The position numbers and the translations under genes were made by a program. Under the pieces are notes generated by a model. That model made no database searches, had not been told where the DNA came from, and saw nothing but the letters and a program-made list of their open reading frames with translations. A stretch of DNA of 64,000 nt from Mytilinidion resinicola (Eukaryota > Ascomycota > Dothideomycetes > Mytilinidiales > Mytilinidiaceae): positions 1,698,785 to 1,762,784 of the forward strand of contig NW_022985438.1 of the NCBI RefSeq assembly GCF_010093595.1, written 5' to 3'. Of this stretch, positions 35,027-47,162 are shown one piece after another (position 1 is the first letter of the stretch; every line of letters begins with the position of its first letter).

Positions 35027-37809
35027 ATGGACCGTCTGCCGAGTCTCGCTGCCCCCAACGAACCACATTCCTATTTCAACTGGAATCCATCTAGATCTTC
35101 AAATGCCGATTCACGGCGATCCGAAAACGCCGCTCAGTCTAAGCCCTCTCGATCATTGGACCACCACCCTGGCGGTCAGCAGCTTCCTAGCCTCCGGTCA
35201 CTTCTGGAGCCTCAACTCCTGGACTCGAAGGCGCCGGTGCCCTCCTCACCACTAGGTGGGAGAAAACTGCCCCATCCATCTCGTGCCTATGGTTCAGCAA
35301 GCCCTACCTTGAAACGGCGGCTCGAAAGCGACTACATTGGTCCTCTTCGTAATGGAGGCGACGCCGAATCCCCGAGAGCTCGTCCTGCGCTGCATACTCC
35401 TTTGCAGTATCCAACAGCGCCCAACTCAAGTGCATCCCTCGCCCCTTCATTCCACCGTCATTCACGCCTGAATCTTTCGGATCCAGTTCAAACGATTCCG
35501 CGGCCATCGTCTGCAGCGTCGGGATTCTATGCCCAAGGTTGTGTAACCCCATTCTCTATTCCAGTTCCAACAACCGAATCGTTTGATCCCACGTCCGTAC
35601 TGTCTAAACGACACCACGACCCTTTGTCACAGCGGGCGCCAATCCGCTCCACGAAATGCGTTGGCCAGCGGGAGATTCCCGGTGAGGGCATGTGTTATGT
35701 GTACGAAGACGGCTCCTTTTGTCGGGTCGTCATTGACGGTGAGCGAGTGAACCCGTCATGGGGAATCACCAAGGCAGGGAAGCCGAGGAAACGGCTGGCT
35801 CAAGCCTGCTTGACCTGTCGGGAGAAGAAAATTAAATGTGACCCGGCGATCCCAAAGTGTCACCAATGCACGAAATCACAGAGAGCGTGCCGAGGGTAGG
35901 TGTCCATTCTTCTTCAGTCGATGCCTGCTGTATAGCTAATGCGATAGACAGAGGCCTCGCCCAGGGTAGTATTCAAGACGAACAATCCCCATCCAGAAAT
36001 TCTCCAATGTTGCACACCCCAACGATCGAACACATCAGTCCACTATCTGGCAGAACTAATGCTACCTGGGAAGCACCATTCTCAAGCCAGCCTCCACTTA
36101 AAGCCCACAACACCTCCGAAAACACTAACTCTGTATGGGGTTCCGATTTTCAGAGAGAATTTAGCTCAAATGCCGCCACCGCCGAACCTACCCCCAGAGC
36201 TCGTTCGATCCACGCCCTCCCGAAGGAGCCTCCATCAAGCAGCAGAACGTCTTCCCAGCATAGTCTCTTGATGGAAGATCAAGTGGAGTCGAATTGGGAA
36301 CAAGATCCATATGAAGCGGATCCGCATCTCACAATATCTCTGTTAGGCCTCTACTTTACTCACGTAGGGAGTGTGACTTACTGCATGTTCCCAAGGGAGC
36401 AATTTATTGCTTGGGTAGTAATGTGCCGAGAAAAATCGCAGGACGATCGAATGCTGCTCTACATTCTCCTTGCCATGGGTTCAGTGTTTTCCCCCGACGT
36501 AGGACAACGTTCTGTGGGCAAACGATTTGCTGAGATAGCCGCTCATGCATCTAGAAAGAGATTTGGGAAATTTAGCTTGCAGCTGTGCCAGAGCAGGCTC
36601 ATGCTTGCACTGTTCTATTTCTCACGAGGGAAAGCCGCGGAAGCCTGGGACTATTCTGGTGCTAGTTTGCGAGCAATTAGCGCTCTAAAGCTTAACACAG
36701 AGGAAGGCGTGAAAGATTTCCCGGACGATGATCTGGATTTTGGATTCGATCGACCGACACTGGAGGAATGCCGCCGACGGACTTTTTGGTCGGGATTCCT
36801 AATGGATGTAAGTGTATCATCGTATCCACAGGCCAACGCTATTACTCTAATCCTTCGGCAGCGGTACAACGGATTCTGTGGAGGCACGCTTTGTTTTATC
36901 CAACCCGAAGATACGTTCCTTCGACTGCCTTGTCTAGAGACCGATTTCGGCTCGCCTTTTCCACGGGAATCTGCACTTTTTGATTTCGAATTCTTCAAAG
37001 AGCCCCAGCCGAATGTGCCACCGGGCGCAATGACCCATTTGACCCTAATATCCGCCATCTGGGGAGATGTTCTGTTGTTTACTTCCCGAGCTATCAATCG
37101 ACCAGACCACTCATACCCAGAACGGTACGAGAAATTCTACGACATAACCTCTCAAAGACTTGACGGGTGGCGGAACAGCCTTCCCCCTCATCTTCGCTTC
37201 ACTCCTTCGAACCTCGACGATAGCTTCGTAGCCGGCTCCTCAGGTACATTTATCAGCCTCCACGCCCTATACCACGCGACACAGATGCGGATGAATCGCT
37301 ACGCTCGGATCGCAACCTTTTCTCCGTCTACCCTCCGCCGCAATACCTACCGGGCGAACAAAAGCGCAACCAAATTCATAAGAATTGCGCAGGCTCTGGC
37401 GCCTGCAACACGTCTCGATCGCCGCCCAAACTCCCCTCCTGAATACATTCTGACTACACCCTTCTCCGGCTATGCTCTCATGCTAGCGGTCGACATCGTC
37501 AGCGCCGGCGGCGCAATCGCTGGTCTACCCGCTCTCGTGGAGTCCATCGGCACCGGTCTTCCTGCAGTTGCCGAGCTAGCAGACTTTTGGGCAAGCGCAA
37601 AGGTGCAACACAAAGCCATCTCGTTGCGACTGAAGCAGCTGGCTGAGATTGCTCTATCGGAAGATGATAGCGCGAGGAGAGGGCAGTTTTGGAGGTTGAG
37701 CGGTAGTCTGGAGCCAAGTTTCACGAAGAAAGATGATCTGATCTACGGGATTGAAGACCGTGTTTTCTTCGATATCATGGATGGGGACATGATGAACGAG
37801 GAAGAATAG
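35027..37809 (+). CDS. Zn2Cys6 transcription factor with fungal-specific domain
   Basis: Predicted 890 aa. Exons 35027-35895, 35952-36807 and 36862-37809; introns of 56 and 54 nt. The second intron is a multiple of three without stops, so the unspliced frame stays open, but removal restores FLMD-RYNGFCGG, a common junction in this family. The binuclear cluster is unusually late, near residues 262-288: ACLTCREKKIKC, PKCHQC and RACRG, preceded by basic KAGKPRKRLAQ. The fungal transcription factor domain follows (LYFTHVGSVTYCMFPREQF; ECRRRTFWSGFLMD). The N-terminal 250 residues are Ser/Pro-rich and disordered. Nuclear DNA-binding regulator; targets unknown, and no cluster of metabolic genes lies nearby. 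Confidence 0.92.
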
Positions 37810-39729
37810 TTGGAGGTGTACAGAGCTTTTTCTACCAAATTTGGTGCTGCGGCTTGTTGCTGTCAGCTTGAGATAACCATTGTAATATTTCTGGGTTGCT
37901 ATTTCTAGACAAACATAGGTCGGTGTATTGGGTCTTGCATCTGCGCTAAGCGCACAACTGATGAGTATGAGATTCGTTTGGAAGGTGTAAACATAGATAT
38001 TAGTCTTGCTCCGCTCATGAGGAGATCACCATAATGTATAGAGTACTCTTTAATTCATAAAACCCAGTGGAACCTTTAGTAAGGGACTTGATAGAGAGAT
38101 GCGAGTAGACAGATGATCATCTTTGAGTTGCATGGAAGAGGTGGGTCATGTAGTATGGGCTTCATCAATGACAGAGACGGAAAAGGTGATAATCTGGTAG
38201 CCCATCGGATTGAGCACTGACAATCAGTAGAGTTACATTGGCTCTATTGACCTTTACGGTATTGGGCAAGTTCCTACAGACACGCTGCATAAGATGCTCA
38301 TCTAAAAAGCGACGCGATCCTGGGCATGCAAGACGGCTTTCTGAAATCAGTACGATCTACTAGACGTGGCAGGCCCACTATTACGAACACTATCACCTGC
38401 TAGTCATTTCGGGCATGCGAAGTGGCCACGCTCTCACGCTCTGTGCGACGCGGCTGATACAGTTGTACCCTAGAGAAATCTTTGATGAGCCCATTTTTTT
38501 TTCTTTTACAAGGGTACGTCGTGCAAACGGGCCCTCCCACAGGTATCCTTTCAGATGCACGAATGATTCCCCGTCCTCCGCCTTCACGTCATCATCTCAC
38601 AAATACCCAACATCAAGCAGCAACATGCCATCTCAGTCCCACTCATGCTCCTTCCTCCTTCCTCCTAAGTCATCTCCACGCACATGGTATGTACCAACCA
38701 GTTGACACCGCCTGCGCAACCTCACCCAGCCGAAGCTGGGCACACACGCAGCCAGCTCTAATAGGTTCGACCTCCCTCTCCGCACCACCAAATCTCGGCC
38801 TAGCAATATACGCCCCCGCCGGCGGTACCCAGGCGTCTGACAGAATGCCATTCGGAGGGGCGACGGACGGGGTGCTGGGTGAACTGTCTTGGGTGCGTTG
38901 TTGAAGGAGGACAGAGGTCGGAGGCTGGGAATTTTTTTTTAACCGCGGCGCAGGGGTGCGCTAGTAGGGAAGGTTTAGACGAAGCGCTAGTCATGGTCAC
39001 GTGCCGGGGTATCGCTGAGCCTAGCAAAAGTGAAAAGTAGTGCGAGATCTGCGCAAGGGTTAAGGTCTTCATCGTGCATGGAAGATTAGGGTTTCCAAAA
39101 AGTATTGGTTTTCTAATTTAACAGGACGGAATACTAGTCTAAACTCATCCCCCCCCTAACTTGATGTCGCATCGAGCTCTGGCATCCGAACGTGTAGCAG
39201 TTCAGTCATATGAAAACTAAACTATCGCCAGATTCATGTACTGGCTGTAGCAGAGACTCCCGCAAACACAATCTCAGACTCGTTATCCTCCCAAGGTCCC
39301 CTTCTCGATACCCATGGTCTCATTATCTATCCCTTTCCAAGTCAAAATGCGTCCTCGACTACCGTCAAAGATCCAAATTTCAGAATAAAAAGTTTTTCCA
39401 TCACCATCTAGGAGCTAAGAGCCGATGGGACCGAGGTGTAGGTGCTCGTTAGGAGCGTGCAGAGATTCGATTCATTGCAATATGAGAAACTTAAGAAAAC
39501 ACCTTCCGTATTTTTGTAATTTCTTTATTTCTTTCGCAAGGCGTTCGTATAGACCGATGTATGATGTTTCTATCCCTTAACCTGTCGAAAACCTTCAAAT
39601 TTGAATGTTCTTCACCAAGAACCTATCGGAGTGGGACGATAAGCTAAGCGAATAATTCCGATTGGTGCGATATCGTTGAGCCCAAATCGACCATGTCAGC
39701 TCTGGTATTCAGGCGAGAGCCTCTTCGCT
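37810..39729. other. Gene-free interval between convergent genes
   Basis: About 1.9 kb between the 3' ends of the Zn2Cys6 gene and the repeat-containing gene. Short overlapping frames near 38400-38900 on both strands have no motifs. Nothing called. Confidence 0.55.
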
Positions 39730-41210
39730 TCACCAAACCGGCAGTCTCCAGGTAGGGCTAACGGGCGGAAAGGTGTCGGGGCCGATGACGTTCTTGTCTG
39801 GCGTATGGACAACTGTGTCTATAGACACTTGGCTGCTAGTCTCGTCCTCGTCCTTGTCATCTTCATCCTCATTGTCCGGCATGAGCGGGGGAGGGCAGAC
39901 GCATGATTCGTACGGATAGCACATGGAACAGTTTACCACGTTCTCTTGCTCCTCGGGCTCCATCGCTTCCTTTATTTCCATGACCCAAGCCATGATACTT
40001 TCATATTTTTCGTCATCCACTTGGTCTTCGTTGTTTGCTAGCTCCGCGATTGCTGTCTTCCTTGGCCTAACCCTCGGCAAGTATGGGCTCTGGTTTGACT
40101 TTGGCACTCGGGATTTTCTTACATTGCTCTTCTCGTCTATCATGTCTGCTTGCTTTGTAGATCCCGAGAGCTTTCTTGGTCTACAGACCGGCGGCGGTAG
40201 TGGGTACATACCATTCTTGAGATAGATCCCATTGAAAGGTTGGTCTGCTTCCGTGTGCAGTTTTGGCAGTGGGTATATGCCATTTCTAGGAAACACCCCA
40301 TTAACGGGTCGATCTATTTCAGTATCCGGTTTCGGGTTCTGTGCTGGTGTTGACGATGGGACGTCGCAGCGCTGGTGTACAGACGGAAGAGTGGCTCTCT
40401 CTATTGGAGGGAAATCTCGGAGTTGATGACGGCCTTTTCTCATCGCAGCGAACTGATAAAACCTCCGTCTCATTGCGGCCTCGACATCTCGATCCTGGGC
40501 TGTGAAACCAGGATGAATCACTGGTGCAATGCGCGGGTGAGACGTGCGTGTCGAGTGGAAGCTTCTTGCAATCGCAGCCTCATCATCTCGGTCTTGGGCC
40601 GTGAACCCAGGAGGAATCATCGGTGCCACGCGCGGGCGAAAGGCGTGAGTCGCCTGAAATTTTCTCTCGATCTCGGCTTGGACATTTCGCATTCGATCCC
40701 TCTCGTTGAGCAGCTGCATCTTGTTCCTTGCGAATTGTACGTATTGTTCGCGTGCTAGGACCTGGGCCTCGAGTTTATGCACATCGCGAGTGGTTGGGCG
40801 TTGGGGACTGGGTGAGGCAGGCTTCATGGTGACATAGGAGGTGTAAGCAGGCGTAACGACCTGGGTGCCGTACTTGTCCCCGGTTCTCTGCGTAAAGGAG
40901 TCCATTTCGGGTGGCGGTGGAATGTACGAGTGCTGTATTCGTGGAGTAGAGCGTGAAGAAAGTTCGTGTTTACCGCTTGTGGTATACAGGTCGTGCTTTG
41001 GGTACGCTGGGTTGTCTTTTTGTAACGCTGTTGTAAGGTAGTGGCAGCAGTTGTCTGTTGGTGCGAAGGTGAAGAGTATGTGCTGCGACCGTAATATTTA
41101 TGAGTACCTTGATCGCGCTCTGATCGCGCTCTGACTTGGAATCCATGGTTTTGTGTTGACGGAACCGTGGTTTGGTATTCGGTTTGAAGGGTCTTACTAT
41201 GGCTTGGCAT
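39730..41210 (-). CDS. Hypothetical protein with two internal tandem duplications
   Basis: Predicted 479 aa if read as exon 1 41210-40974, a short 41-nt intron 40973-40933 (GTAAAC..CAG), and exon 2 40932-39730. Splicing joins IPQA to HSYIPPPPEMDSF in frame. Without it the frame from ATG 40905 (391 aa) is the alternative. It has two kinds of tandem duplicate. PRVAPMIPPGFTAQDRDDEAA recurs as PRIAPVIHPGFTAQDRDVEAA, and RPVNGVFPRNGIYPLP recurs as QPFNGIYLKNGMYPLP. A coiled-coil-like stretch (about 110-150) precedes them and the C-terminus is acidic with CSMCYPYESCVCPPP. No known domain recognised. Confidence 0.68.
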
Positions 41211-41892
41211 CGGTACCTGAACATCATGAGGCTGCTGAAAATGAGACTGGCATCGTTATGTGGTATAGTGGCCATGGTTATTGGAAGATCCTCTGTGCTG
41301 GGCAATTGGTCGTAAGATCGAGGGAGCGATTTGGGCCCCGTTGATAATATCCATGTGGCATGGAAAATGTCTAAGTATGCTGTACCATAAACTATGTATG
41401 GTACTGATCAGAAATTTGAGCAAGTCATAAAGGGAGAACGCTGTAGATTCCATATTTGTGAGACGCACGTAGGCGTGGAATGAAAGGGTGGAGTCAGAAA
41501 CGTGTGGAAGTGTGTGAAGTCGCCATGTACGTGGTGTGGCCAACGGTGGTTTTCAGCCAGCAGAATGGATCCCGTTAACTCTTTACGCAATTTGATGTTG
41601 TTCTCCTTCTCTTATCCACATGACGATGAAGTCTGAGCTGGAGCTAGAGGAAGTTCTAAAATCTCATCGAACCCCTAAGCCACAGCTACTCCCCCATGAA
41701 TAGCCAACCTGAAGGTAATTCTAATCAAAATGATAGGGAGATATCAGGCGTTGCGAATAAGTCTTCAATACAGTGTGAGCACATTCGTTGTATACTGACG
41801 TAGTTCCATTGAAAAGTGTTTTGAGGATAATTGAATACCGCTATTCATGTCCAAGCTCGCCACACGCCACGATAGAAGTCCTGTATCCGCAA
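41211..41892. other. Intergenic interval
   Basis: About 680 bases of promoter for the repeat-containing gene and 3' flank of the ligase-like pseudogene. No features recognised. Confidence 0.5.
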
Positions 41893-44392
41893 TCATCGAC
41901 CAATCATGCTGTGGTTGACCGGCCCATTGGCTTGTGCGTCCGCCAACGGTGATCTGGTTCGCCTTCTCTTTGACGAAGTACTGTCGGTGTCTTCTCGAGT
42001 GCGTTTGCTCCCCAACTTCTGCCGGATTTCATCTGCAGAAGACGTCGGGGGTGCAGGTAGAATAGAGGCACACTGTTGTGCTAAGAATGACTCCGGGAGA
42101 ACATCGGTGTCCGCACGGACCAGAACTGGCGGCGTTGTGGACATTTTGGAAGCTCTGACACCGAGCCCCTGGGTGCTGCAAGCGTCCACGGAGAATCCGG
42201 TCACGGATTGTGAGCATGAAAACTGGGTAGCTGATGCTGGCCAAGTTTCCTGGGAGCTTCTGGGCGTCGTTCGCTGAGTCTGCCGAGTAGTCCTGTCCGT
42301 TTGTTGTGAAATACTAAGCCGGTTTTCGTACCTTGAAATGCGTGCAACGACATCCGCAGCAATACCATCAGAGATCAACTCAGCTGCAGGCATAGCTAGC
42401 GCCTCTTCCGCCATCCGACATAGTTCCTCCATACAAACAGCATCTTTCCAGGTTCAGTCTCGGTGAACTTTCTTGATCCGTGGATGTCGTAGCATTAAGA
42501 ATGACTCGTTAGAAGGTTTATCATATCCACTTCCTAAGACCTCGACCACGAAGGGTTCCTTGAACGCTACGGCCATTGACCGACCATAGCCATAGTTCTT
42601 GACTATATCGAACGGTTCAAGTTCCAGACCCTCTCGGTACTCGATAGAGCGGAATTGGCCATGCGAATTGAGATAGGCGAGGTCTGCTTTCGGGATGCAG
42701 CTCTCCGACTTGATGACGGCAACGATTTTGAATTTTCTTTTCTCTCCAAACCGAACAGAGTCCTTGTTCGTCAAACAGCCAAGATAGAAATCCGTCCAAC
42801 GTATCGATCCGTCCATTCCAGTCTTCAACGCCAGCATGGAGTCATATCGAGCGCCAACAACTGCAAAGTCGCCGACATCTTTGGAGCCCCCCATATCCGC
42901 AAGATAATCTTTCTTCAATTTTACAAAGAAATTCGGGAGCCATTCCTCATGCTGGGCCTGGAGAGGAAAGTATGGGGAAAGAGCAGGCTTTAGGATATAG
43001 CCTTCATATTTGAGTGCCAGTGCTCGTGCAAATAGGTCCTTCAACTCCTCGGCTCCGGTCGATCTGAAATCGAGTATTGTCCATTCTGAACGCATGGCTC
43101 GTCCCGGGATGTATTTTACGAGCCTTCTCAACACATCCCGGCGCATTTGTAGGCCTTGGCTCATGGTAATATCGTCGTCGACAAGAAGCACATCGAAGAG
43201 CACAATCATGAGATGTTCGTAGTCGTGGCACTGCGAGTCTTGAAGAACGCCAATGAACGAGCCTGATCGGGAGACGTGCTTGCGAATCTTATGGAATTCC
43301 AAGATTTTCTGCTCTCGATCGCTGTACACAACAAGCTCGCCGAGTAATATGCATTTCGACTTGACTAGACAACCTGGCGTTCCTACTCGAAGGGCGGCTT
43401 TAATCACACTACTTGTAGTCAGCGCTATGATCATTATTACATCCTTGGGATGTGTTGCTTACCTGTGTAATGCCCGCCGATCCTGTGTCATCAGCGAGCC
43501 ATACCCGTTTGCCTAACATGTCAAAACAGTTCTTCCAAGACTATCATGAAGATCAGCGAGCCGTTTAATCATATGACGAATAACTCACCCATGCCTTGCG
43601 GAAGTGAGGTCTTCCAACTTTCACCCCAACTGTTGGGCGGAGGTGTTTTGACGCTTCCATCCTCAACATTTTCTGGACTCGGATGTCAGGCTTAGAGTCG
43701 TAGCAGCTCAGAGGACCCTTGAGCAGAGCGAATACGGCCTCAAAATCGTTCTGGAAATGCAACAGTTCTGGCAGGAGGAAATGATATTCTCTCAACACCA
43801 AATTTTCGTCCAAGGCCACAGTAGTGAACTGTTGCAGGACCACGCGCAGGAACCATTTGATCTGCCAAGACCGCAACTTGATTAAGACTCCATGGAGTAT
43901 TTTGTCCGTATCCATGCTGAGATTCCGCTTTGATTGTATGGCTGGACTGGAGAAACGACACTTAGCAGTTAATTGCTCTAAGACCTCGAGAATCTTGTCG
44001 ACAGTAATAGGGTCTCCTACTAGAGAGCCGTCCCACTCCTTTGTCGCATTTTGTGCACATGCGGGCATATCACCATTTCCCCATTCGCTGTATTTGTAAA
44101 GCTGGGTAATTTGGGGTGCTCGAAATCTCATCAAGGTCGAAACTTTTGTAGCAAGTCTCACCTCTTGCATTCCATACACCATGTCTTTACGGCGTTCCGG
44201 AAAGAGAATTGAGAGAATGGCGGGTCCATTGATAGTAGGCTCCATGAGAGTACTTCGATGCTTGGCAAACCATTCGACTATGGTCGTTCTCCTTGTCTGA
44301 TCTGCACGGTATCTCGGGAGTTGAGGTTCGTGCTGTGCGACTTTTTCCATGTTCTCAAGTAGTTGACAAACTTGGCTGAACTTGAACACCAT
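41893..44392 (-). pseudogene. ATP-dependent DNA ligase-like gene, decayed
   Basis: The N-terminal part (44392-43589, 268 codons) and adenylation/OB-fold part (about 43434-42454) read like the ligase-related proteins common in filamentous ascomycetes. Retained motifs include LGELVVYSDREQKI, HLMIVLFDVLLVDDD, YEGYILKPALSPYF and FFVKLKKDYL. Exon 43540-43463 (SWKNCFDMLGKRVWLA...) should lead into motif I, ExKxDG with the lysine that carries AMP. Instead it reads DDTGSAGITQ, and about 35-40 residues are missing. No splice choice I tried restores the frame to the next part. A TGA at 42456-42454 then interrupts an otherwise continuous tail (WKDAVCMEELCRMAEEA...) that runs to 41893. Most likely a pseudogene without ligase activity. 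Confidence 0.72.
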
Positions 44393-45620
44393 ATTTTCAG
44401 GATTGATGTGACTGGTTTCTTGAGATGGAGGTGATGGTTGGTGGTTAATATTGAGTGTGGTCGATAGTGAATATACTAATGGATGGTTGCTGTGAAGTGA
44501 TATATGTGTAGCTGCCTGGAAACAGCAGAAAAAAGGTGAAAGGCCCTTGCCACGAGGTGAACATTGAAGTCACAGCAAATATTGAGGCCAGCCTTTAGTG
44601 ATAGGGCTGACTTCCAATAAGGATGTATCAAAGCCTCAATCACTAGGGGCGCAGCTTGAGTGAAGCGAAGATCCAATGTGAGTTAGAAGCCTGAGATGTT
44701 CGAAAAGGTCCAGGTAAGGTCAAGGTGGCCGTATTTCTGCTCGAGCCCAGCCACTTCAGGAGACAAGGTTGCAGTGTGATGTTGATCACGGCCTAAAGGT
44801 TCAGATAGTCCGCCTCGATTTGAGATGTCTCTGTAAAGTTCCACCGATTGTGAAACTAAGGACGTCGCTTTCTTTGTATGATTATGTGGCCGAAGTCGGG
44901 GTTGGAACTCCGCCAGCGAAACCCCACAGTCAAGACCGGTCGAGACCGTGCTACGTAAAATAGCATAGTCAGAACGGTCCCAAATGAAGTGCCACTAAAG
45001 AGGGTCGTTGGGTTTCAACGTGACCGTTTGAAGCTCTCTGCCTCGTCCAACCCCGACTAGTATCGTTCAGAGGAGAACCATATGGTCGAAGCAATGATGA
45101 AGCCAAAGGTCTGAGGAGTGATAGTGGTAGACTCTAAGAGATTTTCGACGGCTAAGAAAGGAAGAAATGGGGGACGTCAATGGAAAGATGAAGCGTGCGA
45201 ATGTTGTTGTGATGACAATACGCGCCGGGATCGGCTTTGTCTTCCATCCCCACGAAAGCACGCTAGCACACGCCATCACCTGCTCATCTTTCTCGGGACG
45301 CGTTTCTTTCATCCCAAGTGCCTACCACCAAACAATCACCCCATCGCCGAACATAGAGGCGAAGACGCAAGAAAGCGAACAAAGGTATCCTTAATGCCTG
45401 ACCCCACCACCGTATCCGGCTGCCAGACGTCATCATTCCAGTCACTGTGCAACTAACCTACATGCATCTGGATTGCATGCCCGTCTCGGCTTCAGACTGA
45501 ACAGTCTTCTCTTTGTTTGCAATTGCATCCACTAACATATATAGCCATTGATTCGACATTGGCTAGCTTCCTCCAGCTCCTGCCCGCCTTGCCTCCCTTC
45601 GATCCTCACTAGCATCTACG
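44393..45620. other. Divergent intergenic interval
   Basis: About 1.2 kb between divergent start codons of the ligase-like pseudogene and the DUF1295-type gene. The only recognisable element is a TATA box near the right end. Short open frames are without motifs. Confidence 0.5.
45538..45543 (+). promoter_or_regulatory. TATA box candidate for DUF1295-type gene
   Basis: TATATA followed by GCC, 78 bases before the ATG at 45621, with a CT-rich leader between. Spacing suits a fungal core promoter. Confidence 0.45.
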
Positions 45621-46498
45621 ATGGCAGATTCAATCCCGGAAAAGAAGGAAACGAAGAAGCTCGATCTCATCACTCGCGGAGACCACGGCAGCACACCCTT
45701 AGGTTCCGCCCTCTTCGTTGGCCTTCGCGCCCTCGACCCTTTGCTCCAATACCAGATCCTTGCAAACGGACTCGGCACATCCCTCTTGCATCGAATAGGC
45801 CTCTCTACTCTTCCTCTAGGTGTCCCGGTTCAAACGGGAATTGCGCTTGTCGATGGGCTAGGACTCTCACCATACCGTCTATTCTTATTTGGAATGGCAG
45901 TTGGGAGCATGTTGAAGCAGAACATATGGCTGCTTTCCATCTCGAACGACCCTATGCCCGTACCGGCCTCCCTCGCCATCTCCTGCTACAATACTTTCCT
46001 CAACAGCCTGAATAGTTATCTATTCCTCTGCACCGCTACATCTGCCTCTCTCTCGGGCAATGCGAGGTTCCCTCAACTCCCGCTGATTATTGGTGGAACA
46101 CTGTATGTCGTCGGCATTTTGACCGAGCTTGTCGCAGAGATTCAACGCGCAGCATTCAAACGGGATCCAAGGAACAAGGGAAGGGCATACACAGGTGGAC
46201 TGTGGCAAGTAGCACGGCACATCAACTACACGGGTTACTCGCTCTGGCGGGCCGGCTACGCCATGGCCGGCGGTGGATTCACGTTCGGCGCGCTTGTGGC
46301 GTCTTTCTTGGTGTTTGATTTCACGACAAGGGCCGTTCCAAACGTAGATGAATATTGCACAAAACGAGTGAGTACTCTTCCCTGGTCAAGTACTATTAAG
46401 TGGACTATATGCTGATAAATTGGGTGTGGCAGTATGGCCAAGATTGGGTGGATTTCAAGATCAAGGTTCTGTACAAGATGTTGCCTGGTCTCTACTAG
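45621..46498 (+). CDS. DUF1295 / steroid 5-alpha-reductase-like membrane protein
   Basis: Predicted 270 aa. Exon 1 45621-46367, intron 46368-46432 (65 nt, GTGAGT..CAG), exon 2 46433-46498, which supplies YGQDWVDFKIKVLYKMLPGLY. About six hydrophobic segments. The C-terminal region has the signature of the family: GGLWQVARHINYTGYSLWRAGYA, then a final segment ending with a Tyr-rich tail. In this superfamily the His and Tyr near the C-terminus help bind NADPH and the substrate is often a lipid or sterol double bond; fungal DUF1295 members are uncharacterised. ATG 45621 begins the first conserved-looking stretch. Probably endoplasmic-reticulum membrane. Confidence 0.87.
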
Positions 46499-47162
46499 GT
46501 AGGACTGCTGCAGCTTTCCTTTGGTATGAGAGCCGCTTTTCAATAAAAGTTACTTTTGGAACGATGAGAATTATTCATACATTTACTCACTCTGTCGTGT
46601 GTGCTCTCAAAGGTTACTTAGTGTCACAAGGCGTGTAAAGCGTCCAGCTGCCATATGAATAGATGCCAGAGGTTTCGACGAAGGATATCAAGCGTTCCAG
46701 CCGCGACGCTTGGGACTCGCCTTTGTCGTACTCGAAGCTCCCGGATGTCTACAGTCCTTACTGCCCCCAAAACTTCAGAAGGCACAAGAATGTCTGTCGA
46801 TTGCATCTGCATGACTTATTATTTTACACCGTACTATAGTGTCAGACGCAGGCGGATTGCCTGAATCAAAAACCCGGGGTTAATTATTAAGAGCCTGTTT
46901 TAGATATCCCTCATGTTCCATTGGATGATGTAATCTTCTAGCGCTAAACCTGTCTCCGACCTCGCTGATTGCTGCGCCGACTCTTTCATTCATTCATTCA
47001 TTCTAGCTTACGCAACGCCTATGCTTATAAATGTCTCAAGCTGGAATATCATGATGAAAGAGCCTTGCACTTTCGGGTTTCGTCTCTTTTGGAATTGTAT
47101 AGCTACATGACCTTTGCGCGAAGTACCTAATTATCCACCTGGGCATAGTCACAGCTTTAAAT
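46499..47162. other. Intergenic interval with CATT microsatellite
   Basis: About 660 bases between two plus-strand genes. Near 46987-47003 there are four CATT units. Otherwise only the 3' flank of one gene and the promoter of the next. Confidence 0.5.
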
